Assembly: GCF_014334335.1 (NCBI RefSeq)
Contig: NZ_JACSEU010000002.1
Location: forward strand, 62,001-126,000
DNA from: Treponema sp. Marseille-Q3903
Lineage (GTDB): Bacteria > Spirochaetota > Spirochaetia > Treponematales > Treponemataceae
DNA length: 64,000 bases
Direction of reading: 5' to 3'
Part shown: positions 17,361-27,778 of the stretch, piece after piece
Layout of the letters: each line of letters starts with the position of its first letter
Position numbering within the stretch: the first letter of the stretch is position 1
The notes under the pieces: generated by a model
Told to the model about the DNA's origin: nothing
The model's database searches: none
What the model saw: only the letters and a program-made list of their open reading frames with translations
Translations under genes and position numbers: made by a program

Positions 17361-19013
17361 TTAAAAGATAAATTTCAACAACAACGTCGCATTTCCGCCG
17401 CGTGTTATATAATCGCTTGATGAATAAACTCGCGGAGAGCCTTGAACTAATTTTACAATGTCATTCACTGAAAGAACTGCACGAACTGCCGGAGTGAGCC
17501 TTAAAAATCCTTCAAAATTGACTATCGGTGAAAAAACATTGTCATCAAAAGGAACATATCCTGATAAATCTGCGCCCCATCTGGAATTATCATCTTTCAG
17601 GTGAAATCCAAGCGACACAATCTGCGTGTATTCAAGAGCCGGCACATCAATCCAGTTTGAACGCCATTCTCCGGAGATGCTGAATTTGCCGAAATTGTAC
17701 GCAATCGTAAAATCAGAAATCAGCTGTTTTTTTTCATTTGATTTATAGCTGTACAAAAAGCCGTTCAAGACAGAATAATCAGGAGCATCGGTTTTGTTTC
17801 CAAATGCAGTCTGCCTGTATTCAATAAGCGCAGAACCTGTAAATGACGATTTTACAGGAACAGAAACACTAAATCTGCCATACCAGTTGGAAGTTTCCGA
17901 CGGAATATAATCGAGCACGGCAAATTTATATTTATCTTCAAAATCATAGAATTTCGGGAGTTTTGAATCTATACCGCCTTCAGCTGAAATATAAAAGCGC
18001 CTGTTTGCAAAATAAACAGGAAACGAAGAATCTATTCCGACAGTAAATGGAACTACAACTGAATTTTTCCCAATCTTGTTTCCGACAACTGCAGAAGCGT
18101 CTGCATAAGTTTTTATGTATTGTTTTTCCCATGCAAAATTGATTTTAAATTGTCCGCGGTTTATCAGATTTTTATCAGAAATTCCATTTATGGGTTTTCC
18201 AAAAGTGTACTCTGCGTCAAATCCTACAGTAAAACCATAATTTTTCCACTGAACAAACGCTTTTGGAGAAAGCCCGACATAAGCAACAGAAGGGACTTCT
18301 ACGCTTGACGCATTTTTTACAACATCTGAATATCTATTAAATGCATTTAAGTTTGCCAGCAATCCTGTTGAAAATCCGTTTCCAAAACGATATGAAAAAT
18401 CTGCTTTAGCTCCGTAAATATTATGATTTAGCGCTGTGATGAACTCCGAATGATTTTGCAATCCGTCGGAAACGCTTTTATATGTGCCAAAAAATCCCCA
18501 GTCAAATTTCTTATTTTTGAACGATTTTTCGACAGTAAGCTCCGTTGCCTTATCGCTGTAGCATTGTGTCAGCTGATGCCCTGAATAACCTGCTGCAGAA
18601 TTGTGATCGAATGAGAATTTAAAAGGATTATCTCCGACTGTGCGAAATACAGAAAAATTCCCTTCAAACAATGCAGGATATCCGCAGCCGATAACGCCTT
18701 GTGCATAAACTGATTTTTTTTGAACTTCGTCGGAGGTCTCGTTTTCTTCATCGCCTTTAGCCGTGTTCAATTCCGGCAACTGAGGAACAACATCTCCGCT
18801 TTTTGAATATTTTTTTTCGGAAGTTTTTAGAATATCGCTAAAATCGGGAAGAGCTTGTGTTTCCGCAATCTCTGTTTCGTTGCCTTCAGTAATCACTGTT
18901 GTAATTTCCGGCAGCTCAATATTTTGAGCGTACAAAATGCAAGGACCGGCAATCACAGTCAAAATATATGTAAGAAAAGATTTATTTATTCTACGAATTC
19001 TTGTCTTTTTCAA
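17361..19013 (-). CDS. Outer-membrane beta-barrel with TonB-box-like N-terminus, no plug
   Basis: 550 residues from a TTG start, supported by AGGAG 7 nt upstream. A signal peptide ends near YAQ (residue 30). Right after it comes LPEITTVITEG (residues 34-44), which resembles a TonB box, then an acidic linker to about residue 100. From there to the terminal F are alternating amphipathic strands rich in Tyr/Phe/Gly, ending TLLLKFIF, a classic barrel C-terminus. There is no recognisable plug domain of the roughly 130 residues expected in TonB-dependent receptors. Next to exbB-exbD-tonB and a large TPR protein, so a TonB-linked outer-membrane partner is inferred. No characterised homologue recognised. 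Confidence 0.75.
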   Translation of the reverse strand: MKKTRIRRINKSFLTYILTVIAGPCILYAQNIELPEITTVITEGNETEIAETQALPDFSDILKTSEKKYSKSGDVVPQLPELNTAKGDEENETSDEVQKKSVYAQGVIGCGYPALFEGNFSVFRTVGDNPFKFSFDHNSAAGYSGHQLTQCYSDKATELTVEKSFKNKKFDWGFFGTYKSVSDGLQNHSEFITALNHNIYGAKADFSYRFGNGFSTGLLANLNAFNRYSDVVKNASSVEVPSVAYVGLSPKAFVQWKNYGFTVGFDAEYTFGKPINGISDKNLINRGQFKINFAWEKQYIKTYADASAVVGNKIGKNSVVVPFTVGIDSSFPVYFANRRFYISAEGGIDSKLPKFYDFEDKYKFAVLDYIPSETSNWYGRFSVSVPVKSSFTGSALIEYRQTAFGNKTDAPDYSVLNGFLYSYKSNEKKQLISDFTIAYNFGKFSISGEWRSNWIDVPALEYTQIVSLGFHLKDDNSRWGADLSGYVPFDDNVFSPIVNFEGFLRLTPAVRAVLSVNDIVKLVQGSPRVYSSSDYITRGGNATLLLKFIF

Positions 19014-19040
19014 TTTGTTACTCCTGTTTTATAGGCTAAA

Positions 19041-21884
19041 TTAATTTAAAAAAAGTCTGTCTACTTTTTCAGCCTGACGACTATTTGGATAAAGCTGTTT
19101 GAGCAGTTTTGAAGTTTCACTTGCATCTCCTTCAAGCCCTTCAACTACAAACGCCTCTACAGCGCTGTAAAGCACGCTTGCCGCTTCCGAAGAATTACCG
19201 GCGCTCCTAAAATAACGAGCCGCCTTGAGATACATTTCGGCAGCTTTTTTATTTTGATTGTTTTTTCTAAGAAAGTCAGCGATTATCTCCGCATTTTCAG
19301 CAGCATAAGAAACTTCATCGTCTGAAGTCTGTTTTGCAAGAATCTCGTTTGCCAAATCGTACGCTTCTTTTTGCGTATACGAACTTTCTGCATAAAGTTT
19401 TACGAGCTCTGAACCTGCAATGCGTCCTTTTTTTGTTCCGCTTTTTCCTAGCCTTTCGTATTCAGATTGTTTTTCTACAATGCGCTTATCTGTTCCATTT
19501 ACTATTTTTTCAAGCTGCGCAACTTTTTTATTTATTTCATCGTCGCCAGCTTGTTTTGGAAATTTTTGAACGATTTCCCGGGCTGTCAAAAGTGCCTGCC
19601 TGTAATTTTCCTGTTCGTAATAAGCTGAAAGGAGATTTTTGCTCGCAGCGTATGCATAAACGCTGTCACTGTATTTTTGGAGCAGAGTTTTATTCAGAAC
19701 GATTGATTTGTCAATCTCTCCAAGTCCGTACGCACTGTCACCCGAATAAAAAAGCGCAGCCTGACTGAATTTTCCATCAGGATATCTGTATATGTATTTG
19801 TTCAACCTTGTCAAAGCAGAGGCATAATCTTTGTTTGTATAAAAAATCTCTCCGCTTTTAAACATCGCTTCTTCTGCATATTCTGAACGTGAAAATGATT
19901 CATAAATCTGTGTATAAACTCTGTCTGCATTTGCAAGATTTCCCTGCTTTTCATAGATGCGTGCTGTAACAAAAAGAGCCTGAACTGCAAAATCATTTTT
20001 TTGTTTTGTATACGGCTGAAGCGATGAAACAGCTTTTTCATACTCGCCATAATCAATAAGAATTTCAGCGTTGAATATGATTGCTCCATGTTTTTCTTTT
20101 TCATCATACGAAACTTTTATAAGTTTATCTGCCTGAACTGCCGCATTTTGAAAATCACCGTTCTGCAATGCAGACTTTGCTGCGTATTCATAACTTTTTC
20201 GCACGTAATTTGTGATTTCATCCCCACTTTCAAGAGTGTAACGCACAAAAGACGCATAAGAATCTTTAAAAGAACCTGCACAATATTCCGAATACCCTTT
20301 ATAGAAAAAACTGAGTTTCATAAAATCTGAATTCGAAGAACGTTGTTTGATATAAGAAGACAAACATGTTGTTGCATCTTTCCAGTTTTTGAGGTTTATC
20401 TGACAGAGCCCACGCACGTAATCTTTTTGAACGTCGTCTGTAAGGCTCGCAACTTTATATGACTCCTGATATCTTCCGGCGGCAAAAAGCGCTTTTGCAT
20501 AGTCAATTGTATTTAATTTAAGCTCGTCATAGACAAGGCAAGCCTGATTGAATTTTCCAAGTTTGCACAATGCCGACGCATACAGCTCTCCTGTAGACTT
20601 GTCAACTTTTGAGTATTCCCCTTTCCGATAGTGATAAACAGAAAGCTCATATATGTCTTCAGTTGAAGGGGAAGTGAGTTTTGCAAAAAATAATGGAATT
20701 TCGTCCCATTTATTTTGAAGATATTTACATTTGAGCAAAAGTGAATAATAAGAGTCGTTTATGTTTTTTATTTGAGATTTTTTTATCACTTGTTCGTTTT
20801 GAATCAAAAGATCTTCTGCCTGAGAATAATTTTTGCTGTCTACAGCGATTTTTCCACAGTAGATTAAAACTACAGGAAAATTTTCGCTTTCGGGATTCAC
20901 TTTAGAAAAATATGTTTCCGCCTGAGAAAAGTCATTTTTTTCATATTCATCAATTCCGAGCCTAACCCAAAATTCATCAAGGAGTTCCGGTTTATCATGC
21001 AATTTTATTTCAACATCTGCAAAAAGCGACGCAGAATCTGCCGAAACGCTTTTGTCTTTTGAAAGCTGATATGCATTTTTCAGTGCAACAGGAGAAAGTT
21101 TTTTATCTCCTAATTCTATTATTTTTCGATAACTTTCATACGCTTCTTTTTTTTGACCAAGCGCATTATTTGCGTCTGCATTGTAAAGGCATAGCTCTGC
21201 ATAAATCCCCGAAGAAAAAATCGATTTATTTTCATCGTAGCCGTTTGCAAAAAGATTGTTAAAAAGCTTTACAGTTTTACGCTGATTTTTTGTATTATTG
21301 TAACTGATGATGAGTTTGAGGGCGGCTTCGACATAATCTGACTGATTGTACAAACTGCCGTTAGAGACCGCATATTCAAATAACGGAATTGCGCTTTCAT
21401 AATCATTTGATATAAAGAAGATTCGTCCCGCATACATCAAAGATTGAGAATAATATTCAGGTTCGTTGTTTAATTCTGCAAGCGAACATGCTTTATGAAA
21501 TTGCTGTGCCGCTTGAGAATATTTTGATTGTTTGAAGTACGATTTTCCAAGCAAAAACACACAACGTGTGATCTCTTTCGACCCTGAATGCATATACGAA
21601 ATTGCCATTTCAAGAGTATTCCCGGCTTCTTCATAGCTGCCCATCTTTATCAGAGCATCTCCTTTGTAAGCGAGAGCAGAATACATAAAAGGCGAATCAG
21701 GATATGATTTTTGAAGCTCTTCTGCGTTGTCGACAGTTCCCGGATAAAATCCGTTTTTAAATGTCAGAAGAATCTCGTTGTATAAAAAAACATCGGAGCT
21801 CTGACTCGAATGAGTTTCCACTGCAAAAAGTGCTGAAAGACACAAAAAGAAAATGATATTAACAAATAATATTAATTTTTTCAT
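19041..21884 (-). CDS. Large periplasmic TPR protein
   Basis: 947 residues with a signal peptide (MKKLILFVNIIFFLCLSALF, cleavage near VET) and an almost continuous TPR solenoid, with repeats such as SPFMYSALAYKGDALIKMGS and SRSEYAEEAMFKSGEIFYTN. The C-terminal part resembles YbgF/CpoB- or BamD-style repeats used as periplasmic adaptors. It starts 4 nt after the upstream stop without its own strong ribosome site, so translation is probably coupled. Placed between a periplasmic protein and the barrel, it is a plausible scaffold linking the TonB complex with the barrel. Confidence 0.82.
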   Translation of the reverse strand: MKKLILFVNIIFFLCLSALFAVETHSSQSSDVFLYNEILLTFKNGFYPGTVDNAEELQKSYPDSPFMYSALAYKGDALIKMGSYEEAGNTLEMAISYMHSGSKEITRCVFLLGKSYFKQSKYSQAAQQFHKACSLAELNNEPEYYSQSLMYAGRIFFISNDYESAIPLFEYAVSNGSLYNQSDYVEAALKLIISYNNTKNQRKTVKLFNNLFANGYDENKSIFSSGIYAELCLYNADANNALGQKKEAYESYRKIIELGDKKLSPVALKNAYQLSKDKSVSADSASLFADVEIKLHDKPELLDEFWVRLGIDEYEKNDFSQAETYFSKVNPESENFPVVLIYCGKIAVDSKNYSQAEDLLIQNEQVIKKSQIKNINDSYYSLLLKCKYLQNKWDEIPLFFAKLTSPSTEDIYELSVYHYRKGEYSKVDKSTGELYASALCKLGKFNQACLVYDELKLNTIDYAKALFAAGRYQESYKVASLTDDVQKDYVRGLCQINLKNWKDATTCLSSYIKQRSSNSDFMKLSFFYKGYSEYCAGSFKDSYASFVRYTLESGDEITNYVRKSYEYAAKSALQNGDFQNAAVQADKLIKVSYDEKEKHGAIIFNAEILIDYGEYEKAVSSLQPYTKQKNDFAVQALFVTARIYEKQGNLANADRVYTQIYESFSRSEYAEEAMFKSGEIFYTNKDYASALTRLNKYIYRYPDGKFSQAALFYSGDSAYGLGEIDKSIVLNKTLLQKYSDSVYAYAASKNLLSAYYEQENYRQALLTAREIVQKFPKQAGDDEINKKVAQLEKIVNGTDKRIVEKQSEYERLGKSGTKKGRIAGSELVKLYAESSYTQKEAYDLANEILAKQTSDDEVSYAAENAEIIADFLRKNNQNKKAAEMYLKAARYFRSAGNSSEAASVLYSAVEAFVVEGLEGDASETSKLLKQLYPNSRQAEKVDRLFLN

Positions 21885-21888
21885 AATT

Positions 21889-23250
21889 TCATTTTGGGAA
21901 AAACTGCTCTGAAGATTTTACTTTTGTCAGATAAACAAAATCTCCGCTGTAATACATGCAGAAATCTTCAAGAGTTTTTTTCTTCCCGTTTATGTACACG
22001 TAGCAGTTGAACCCGCCGTCGTCCTCAAAATATGGAAAAAATGCTGCACATTCATTGAATGCCATAATTTCAGGAGAAACAGTTCTGTCTGTTCCACGAA
22101 TCGCCCCGAAATACAACGTTCCAGGCTCTGTTGCTGCAAGTACGTACATAAGAGAGCGCAGCACGCTAGTTGTATAACCTGAATTAGAGACAAAAGTTAC
22201 AGTATTTGCAACGCCTTTTTCAGTGATTGAAGATGCAAAAGGGCTTATCGTCACATCAACACCTGACTGATTGAACAAGTAAGTCGAATCGGAATATGCG
22301 GAGATAACAGCTGAAGCGAGATTTCTGATCCAGTCTAAAGCAAAATATAAACTGTATTTTTGCGATAAAATGCCTTGTCTGCCTATATCTTTAACTTCGA
22401 CAGTTTCTCTTATAAGCGGTTCTCGCTTTATCAAAGCATGTGACATCGGTTCAACCAACCCGTCAGCAATCCATTTTATAAAACCGGCCGACGAAAGCGA
22501 TATTTTTGAAGAGTTTTTATCTTGGTTTTCTACAACAAGTTTTTTTCCTGTAGAGATGTAGACAAGCTCATCATTTTCATCGTACATTGCGTCCGGCACA
22601 ATCTGAATCTCGGGAAGTTTTTCATCAATTACGGCGCACATCTGTTTCATGCTGTGATACATATCAGTGTCGATTTTTACATATTTCCACGGAAGTTTTG
22701 TCTCTGTTATATCCATCACATCTGCAAAAGAAGCGCTAAAAAATTTATCAAACGGCATTCCTGTAGGAACTCCGCGTGCTGCATAATTTCCGTAAATAAC
22801 TAAGTCTGCAAGAGCCGTTTTCCCGTTTGGCGTAAACTGAATAAACACTCCCGAGTCTTTCATAAAGTAATATCTGATTCTTAAAGGTTTTTCAGATTTT
22901 TTATCTCTGATCAAAACCCAGCTGCCAGAGTAGTCACCTGGATAAACATCTTGTTTTTCATAATAGTCTTCTTTGTCGGAAACTACGTGTACATTGATTA
23001 CGGTGTGAGGAGCAACAAAGACATTGAACGTATACTCATCTTCTTCAAGCCGAACTTGAAACTTTTCACCGTTTTCATTCGTAAAAACTTCAGGCATGTA
23101 AGAACGGATTTCGCTAAGCGGAGCCGTAAACCATTTTTCTTCAAGATTTCGGCGAATTTCGGAAGAATCAGGAATGCCAAACATGTTGAACGCTGCAAAC
23201 AACGAGGAAATCGTAAATAAAAATAAAATCGTAAATATAGCTCTTTTCAT
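21889..23250 (-). CDS. Conserved periplasmic protein of unknown function
   Basis: 453 residues with a signal peptide (MKRAIFTILFLFTISSLFAA). No cysteine follows the cleavage site, so it is soluble rather than lipidated. An N-terminal beta-rich region (about 60-150) includes NVFVAPHTVINVHVVSD; the C-terminal part (about 310-453) contains NQSGVDVTISPFASS and YFGAIRGTDRTVSPEIMAFN. I recognise no known family. Tightly packed (10 bp and 4 bp) between the activase-like gene and the TPR gene, so it probably works in the envelope with the TPR/barrel/TonB set. Confidence 0.78.
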   Translation of the reverse strand: MKRAIFTILFLFTISSLFAAFNMFGIPDSSEIRRNLEEKWFTAPLSEIRSYMPEVFTNENGEKFQVRLEEDEYTFNVFVAPHTVINVHVVSDKEDYYEKQDVYPGDYSGSWVLIRDKKSEKPLRIRYYFMKDSGVFIQFTPNGKTALADLVIYGNYAARGVPTGMPFDKFFSASFADVMDITETKLPWKYVKIDTDMYHSMKQMCAVIDEKLPEIQIVPDAMYDENDELVYISTGKKLVVENQDKNSSKISLSSAGFIKWIADGLVEPMSHALIKREPLIRETVEVKDIGRQGILSQKYSLYFALDWIRNLASAVISAYSDSTYLFNQSGVDVTISPFASSITEKGVANTVTFVSNSGYTTSVLRSLMYVLAATEPGTLYFGAIRGTDRTVSPEIMAFNECAAFFPYFEDDGGFNCYVYINGKKKTLEDFCMYYSGDFVYLTKVKSSEQFFPK

Positions 23251-23260
23251 CTATCTTAAG

Positions 23261-26200
23261 TTAGGCTTCATTTGCCGGGTCTGTGTCGGTAGTACCTTCC
23301 GCATATCTGATTTCCGCTTTGACAAAATGTCCGTCAGGCATTCTTATCATGTCGTTTTCAACTTCATCAGGATGTTTTCCAATCGGGGCATTTGAAAGCA
23401 AAAGCTTGAGCCTGTTGAGCTGATTGACTTCAGAACTGCCCGGGTCATAGTCGATTGCGCTTATATTTGCATCTGGGAATCTTCGGCGAAGCTCTTTTAT
23501 TACGCCTTTTCCAGTTACGTGATTTGGAAGACACGCAAACGGCTGGACACACGCGATGCTCGGAGCACCTTCGTTTATGAGTTCAACCATCTCGGCAGTC
23601 AAGAACCAACCTTCTCCTGTTACGTTTCCAAGAGAGATAATATCGTCGACGCACTTCATCATGCTGTAGATTGAATGCGGCGCTTCAAAACGGCGGCTCT
23701 TGTTTAGATATTTTTTCATCTTACGGCGGTACAGCTCAAGTCCCCAGACAAGGAGTCTTGCCTCTGTTTCAGATTTTTTAGCAAATGCAAGTTTTTTGTG
23801 ACGGAAAATGCCATCAGAGAATGAATAAAAGAAGAAATCAAGCAAATCCGGCATTACGCATTCTGCACCTTCACGCTCAATTGTCTCGACAATCTGATTG
23901 TTTGCCATCGGGTGGAATTTTACAAGAATTTCTCCAACTACGCCGACGCGAGGTTTCTTTATTGGCTTCAGTGGAAGATTATCGAAGTCGTTTACTATAT
24001 TTTTAATCAGTTTGTTGAACTTTCTAAAAGAAACGTGCTTTGAAAACAAATCTTCCGCAACAGCATTCCATTTTTCATACATCTGATTTGCACTGCCTGG
24101 AATATCTTCATAAGGACGAGTTCTATACAAAACACGCATCAGAACATCGCCTACAACGAGGGATTTTACAAGGTTGTCCACGAGAGAAAATGTCAGCTTA
24201 AATCCCGGATTTTTTTCAAAACCTTGAGCGCTTAAAGAAAGGACAGGCACTTGAGAAAGTCCCGCATCGTTGAGCGCCCGACGTATAAATCCGATATAGT
24301 TTGTCGCACGGCAACCGCCGCCTGTCTGTGTGATGATAAGCGCAACTTTATCGAGGTCGTATTTGCCGCTTTCGAGCGCAGAAATCATCTGACCTGCGAC
24401 AATCAAAGATGGATAGCAAGCATCGTTGTTTACATATTTCAATCCGGCTTCCACAGCTTTCGGGTCAACTGCGTCGAGAACAACAAAATTATATCCGCCG
24501 GAACGGAACGCCTGTTGCAAAATTCTAAAATGAATCGGCGACATCTGCGGTCCGATGATTGTATAATCTTTTTTCATCTCTTCTGTAAAGACAACTCTGT
24601 GATATGCAGAAGACTGAACTGTTCCGCGAGTTTTATTTCTTCGCCTTTCTTTTACAGCGGCGATAAGCGAACGAATACGTATTCTCACAGCGCCGAGGTT
24701 GCTTCCTTCATCAATTTTGATGAGAGTGTACATCCTCGATTTTGCCCGAAGAATTTCATCTACCTGATCGGCTGTGACAGCATCGAGACCGCAGCCAAAA
24801 GAAGTCAACTGAACAAGCTCTAGATTCGGCATTTCGCTTACAAACTGTGCTGCGCGATACAACCTGTTGTGATACACCCACTGGTCAATTATACGTAGCG
24901 GTCTCTCTATTTTTCCAAGATGGGCAACAGAATCTTCTGAAAGGACTGCAAGCCCGAGCCCGTTTATCATCTCCGGAATACCGTGATTTATTTCAGGGTC
25001 AAGGTGATAAGGTCTTCCCGCGAGCACAACTCCTGTTCCACCTTTTGTGATTATCTCTTCAAGTGCGTCTTCGCCTGCCTTTTGAACATCGTCTTTGAAT
25101 TTTTCCTGTTCTGCCCAAGCCTTTTCTACTGCGTCTATGATTTGCTGTTTTTTGAACTGAGGGAATTTCGGCATCAGCTCTTCGCACATCCTTTCAGCTA
25201 GACGATCTTTGTCATCAATTGGGAGGAACGGATTCATGTATAAGATTGAAGGGTCTTGACGAAGTTCGTCGACATTGTTTTTGAGGACTTCCGGATAGCT
25301 TGTTACAATCGGACAATTGTAGTGGTCGCCTGCCCCTGTATCTTCCTTTTTTTCATAAGGCGCACACGGATAAAATATAAACTTAACGCCGCGTTGAATC
25401 AAAGAAACGACGTGCCCGTGGCTGATTTTTCCGGGATAACACACAGATTCTGACGGAATTGTCTCCAATCCTTTTTCATAAACTGTGCGGCTTGAACGCT
25501 GGCTCAGAATTACGCGGAATCCGAGTTCATTGAAAATCGTAAACCACAAAGGATAGTTTTCGTACATGTTGAGGACGCGAGGAATTCCCACATCTCCCAT
25601 TGGAGCATCTTCGGGTTTTCGCGGAACATAGCTGAACAATCTTTTGTATTTCCAGTCAAAAAGGTTTGGAAGAGGTCCTGCGTCGTCATCAAGGCTATTG
25701 TTTTTATTGTTGCTTGCATCCTGAACATTGCCTTCAAGCTCCGCTCCTCTTTCACATCTGTTGCCAGTCACAAAAACTCGTTTTTCATTTCCTGAATAGA
25801 ATGTGTTGATTGTGAGGAGACAGTTATTCTGACATTTTCCGCAGCGCCTGAGTTCTAGGTCAACATGGAAATTTTCAAGTTCATCAAATTTTGCGATGTT
25901 AGAGCGAACATCATGGACTGTTCCTTCCGGTTCATCAGGTTTAGGTTCCATAAGGTCACACCACTGGTCATAAGCTATCAAAGCAGAGCCGTATGCGCCC
26001 ATCAAACCTGCGACATCGGGACGATAGACTTTTACTCCTGCAATTTTTTCAAAAGCACGGAGAATTGAATCATTGAAGAACGTTCCACCTTGTACGACAA
26101 CTTTTTGCCCAATATCAGATGCTTTGCGAAGTTTTATGACTTTGAACAATGCGTTTTTAATAACTGAATAAGAGAGTCCGGCGGCGATATCTGCTACGGA

Positions 26201-27754
26201 CGCACCTTCTTTTTGCGCCTGTTTTACACGGCTGTTCATAAATACTGTACATCGGCTTCCCAAATCTACAGGTTTTTCTGCCATGAGGGCAATTTTACTG
26301 AACTCTTTTACGTCCATGCCCATCGTGTTTGCAAAGTTGTCGAGGAAAGAACCGCATCCGGCAGAGCACGCTTCATTCAGCTGAATGCTGACAATAGCTC
26401 CGTCTTTCATCCTAAGGCATTTCATATCTTGACCGCCGATATCCAAAAGGAATTCGACACCGGGAACAAAAAAGTTTGCAGCACGGAAATGAGTGATTGT
26501 TTCAACTTCGCCTGCATCTACACCGAGAGCCGCTTTGAATAAAGCTTCTCCGTAACCTGTAGAAACAGCACGTGCAATGTAAACATCATCCGGCAACTGT
26601 CTATATAAATCTTTGAGAACTTTTACTGCGAGTTCAACAGGATTCCCCTGATTATGTGCGTAAAAATCCCAGATAATTCTTCCATCTTTGTCTATAAGGC
26701 ACGCCTTTGTAGTCGTAGAACCTGAATCGAGCCCCAAGAAAACAGGACCGTGAGTTTTTTTCAGGTCTCCGCGTTTTGCTTTTTGTTCCGAATGGCGAAC
26801 TTGAAATTCATCCAACTCAGCCTGACCTGTAAAAAGTGGGTCAAGGCGCTGAACTTCTCTCAGCTCGGCGCCGACAAGATTTTTCAATGAATCACGGAAT
26901 TCGGCAATCGTAGGGAACTTAAAATCTCCGTTTTCGCCGCTAAATTTGCGTTCAGCTCCAAAAGCACATCCGCTCGCTACAAAAAGCTGTGAATCGTCAG
27001 GAACTATAATTTCGTCATCTTTAAGATTGAGTGTCACTATAAAACGGTGACGCAGCTGGTCAAGGAAGTGAAGCGGACCTCCCAAAAATGCGATGTGACC
27101 TCTTATCGGTTTTCCACATGCAAGCCCGGAAATTGTCTGGCTTACAACCGCCTGAAAAATAGATGCAGCGATATCTTCTCGGCGCGCACCTTCGTTAATT
27201 AAAGGCTGAATATCGGTTTTGGCAAAGACACCGCAGCGTGCAGCGATTGGATAAATCTGCTGAGAACCTTTTGCAAGTTCATTTAAACCTGATGCATCCG
27301 TCTCTAGCAAAGCAGCCATCTGGTCAATAAACGCACCTGTACCGCCGGCGCATGTGCCGTTCATACGCTGTTCAACGCCGCCGCGGAAATATGTAATTTT
27401 GGCATCTTCGCCACCGAGTTCAATTACGACATCTGTCTGCGGGATAAGTTTTTTTACTGCTGTAGTTGCGGCTATAACTTCTTGGATGAATGGAATGTTG
27501 AGCCACTGAGAAACTGAAAGTCCTCCCGAACCGGTTACTTTTACGGTAAGCTGTCTAGAGCTTCCGCCCTCTATTGTTTTTTCAAGAAAATCAAGGGCTT
27601 TATTTACAACAGAAATGATAGTGCTTCTGATATCAGCACGGTGGCGCTGATAATCGCCATAGATAAGCTTATCATCATCAGAGAGAACAGCAACTTTTAC
27701 TGTAGTTGAACCTACATCAATACCCATTCGGACAGGTAACAAAGAATCTGACAT
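23261..27754 (-). CDS. Giant acyl-CoA dehydratase activase-related protein
   Basis: About 1497 residues; an ATG six codons upstream (27772) is equally possible, and neither has a clear ribosome site. Two BadF/HgdC-type ASKHA ATPase domains are in tandem: GIDVGSTTVKVAVL with the iron-sulfur Cys in NGTCAGGTGAFIDQM (residues about 10-260), and LGLDSGSTTTKACLID with NEACSAGCGSFLDNF (about 340-600). A Cys-rich linker (CGKCQNNC ... GNRCERG) leads to a DUF2229 region (IPRVLNMYENYPLWFTIFNE) and a C-terminal HgdB-like part. Known relatives in anaerobes carry the same fused layout, but their substrate is unestablished. ATP-driven electron transfer to a radical dehydratase-like partner is an inference. 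Confidence 0.88.
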   Translation of the reverse strand: MSDSLLPVRMGIDVGSTTVKVAVLSDDDKLIYGDYQRHRADIRSTIISVVNKALDFLEKTIEGGSSRQLTVKVTGSGGLSVSQWLNIPFIQEVIAATTAVKKLIPQTDVVIELGGEDAKITYFRGGVEQRMNGTCAGGTGAFIDQMAALLETDASGLNELAKGSQQIYPIAARCGVFAKTDIQPLINEGARREDIAASIFQAVVSQTISGLACGKPIRGHIAFLGGPLHFLDQLRHRFIVTLNLKDDEIIVPDDSQLFVASGCAFGAERKFSGENGDFKFPTIAEFRDSLKNLVGAELREVQRLDPLFTGQAELDEFQVRHSEQKAKRGDLKKTHGPVFLGLDSGSTTTKACLIDKDGRIIWDFYAHNQGNPVELAVKVLKDLYRQLPDDVYIARAVSTGYGEALFKAALGVDAGEVETITHFRAANFFVPGVEFLLDIGGQDMKCLRMKDGAIVSIQLNEACSAGCGSFLDNFANTMGMDVKEFSKIALMAEKPVDLGSRCTVFMNSRVKQAQKEGASVADIAAGLSYSVIKNALFKVIKLRKASDIGQKVVVQGGTFFNDSILRAFEKIAGVKVYRPDVAGLMGAYGSALIAYDQWCDLMEPKPDEPEGTVHDVRSNIAKFDELENFHVDLELRRCGKCQNNCLLTINTFYSGNEKRVFVTGNRCERGAELEGNVQDASNNKNNSLDDDAGPLPNLFDWKYKRLFSYVPRKPEDAPMGDVGIPRVLNMYENYPLWFTIFNELGFRVILSQRSSRTVYEKGLETIPSESVCYPGKISHGHVVSLIQRGVKFIFYPCAPYEKKEDTGAGDHYNCPIVTSYPEVLKNNVDELRQDPSILYMNPFLPIDDKDRLAERMCEELMPKFPQFKKQQIIDAVEKAWAEQEKFKDDVQKAGEDALEEIITKGGTGVVLAGRPYHLDPEINHGIPEMINGLGLAVLSEDSVAHLGKIERPLRIIDQWVYHNRLYRAAQFVSEMPNLELVQLTSFGCGLDAVTADQVDEILRAKSRMYTLIKIDEGSNLGAVRIRIRSLIAAVKERRRNKTRGTVQSSAYHRVVFTEEMKKDYTIIGPQMSPIHFRILQQAFRSGGYNFVVLDAVDPKAVEAGLKYVNNDACYPSLIVAGQMISALESGKYDLDKVALIITQTGGGCRATNYIGFIRRALNDAGLSQVPVLSLSAQGFEKNPGFKLTFSLVDNLVKSLVVGDVLMRVLYRTRPYEDIPGSANQMYEKWNAVAEDLFSKHVSFRKFNKLIKNIVNDFDNLPLKPIKKPRVGVVGEILVKFHPMANNQIVETIEREGAECVMPDLLDFFFYSFSDGIFRHKKLAFAKKSETEARLLVWGLELYRRKMKKYLNKSRRFEAPHSIYSMMKCVDDIISLGNVTGEGWFLTAEMVELINEGAPSIACVQPFACLPNHVTGKGVIKELRRRFPDANISAIDYDPGSSEVNQLNRLKLLLSNAPIGKHPDEVENDMIRMPDGHFVKAEIRYAEGTTDTDPANEA

Positions 27755-27778
27755 ACTAATGATTTTAATCATTATCTA

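Noticed and set aside
24251-24823. 190-codon + strand frame
   Set aside because: Antisense to the activase-like gene whose domains run through this region; composition is not protein-like.
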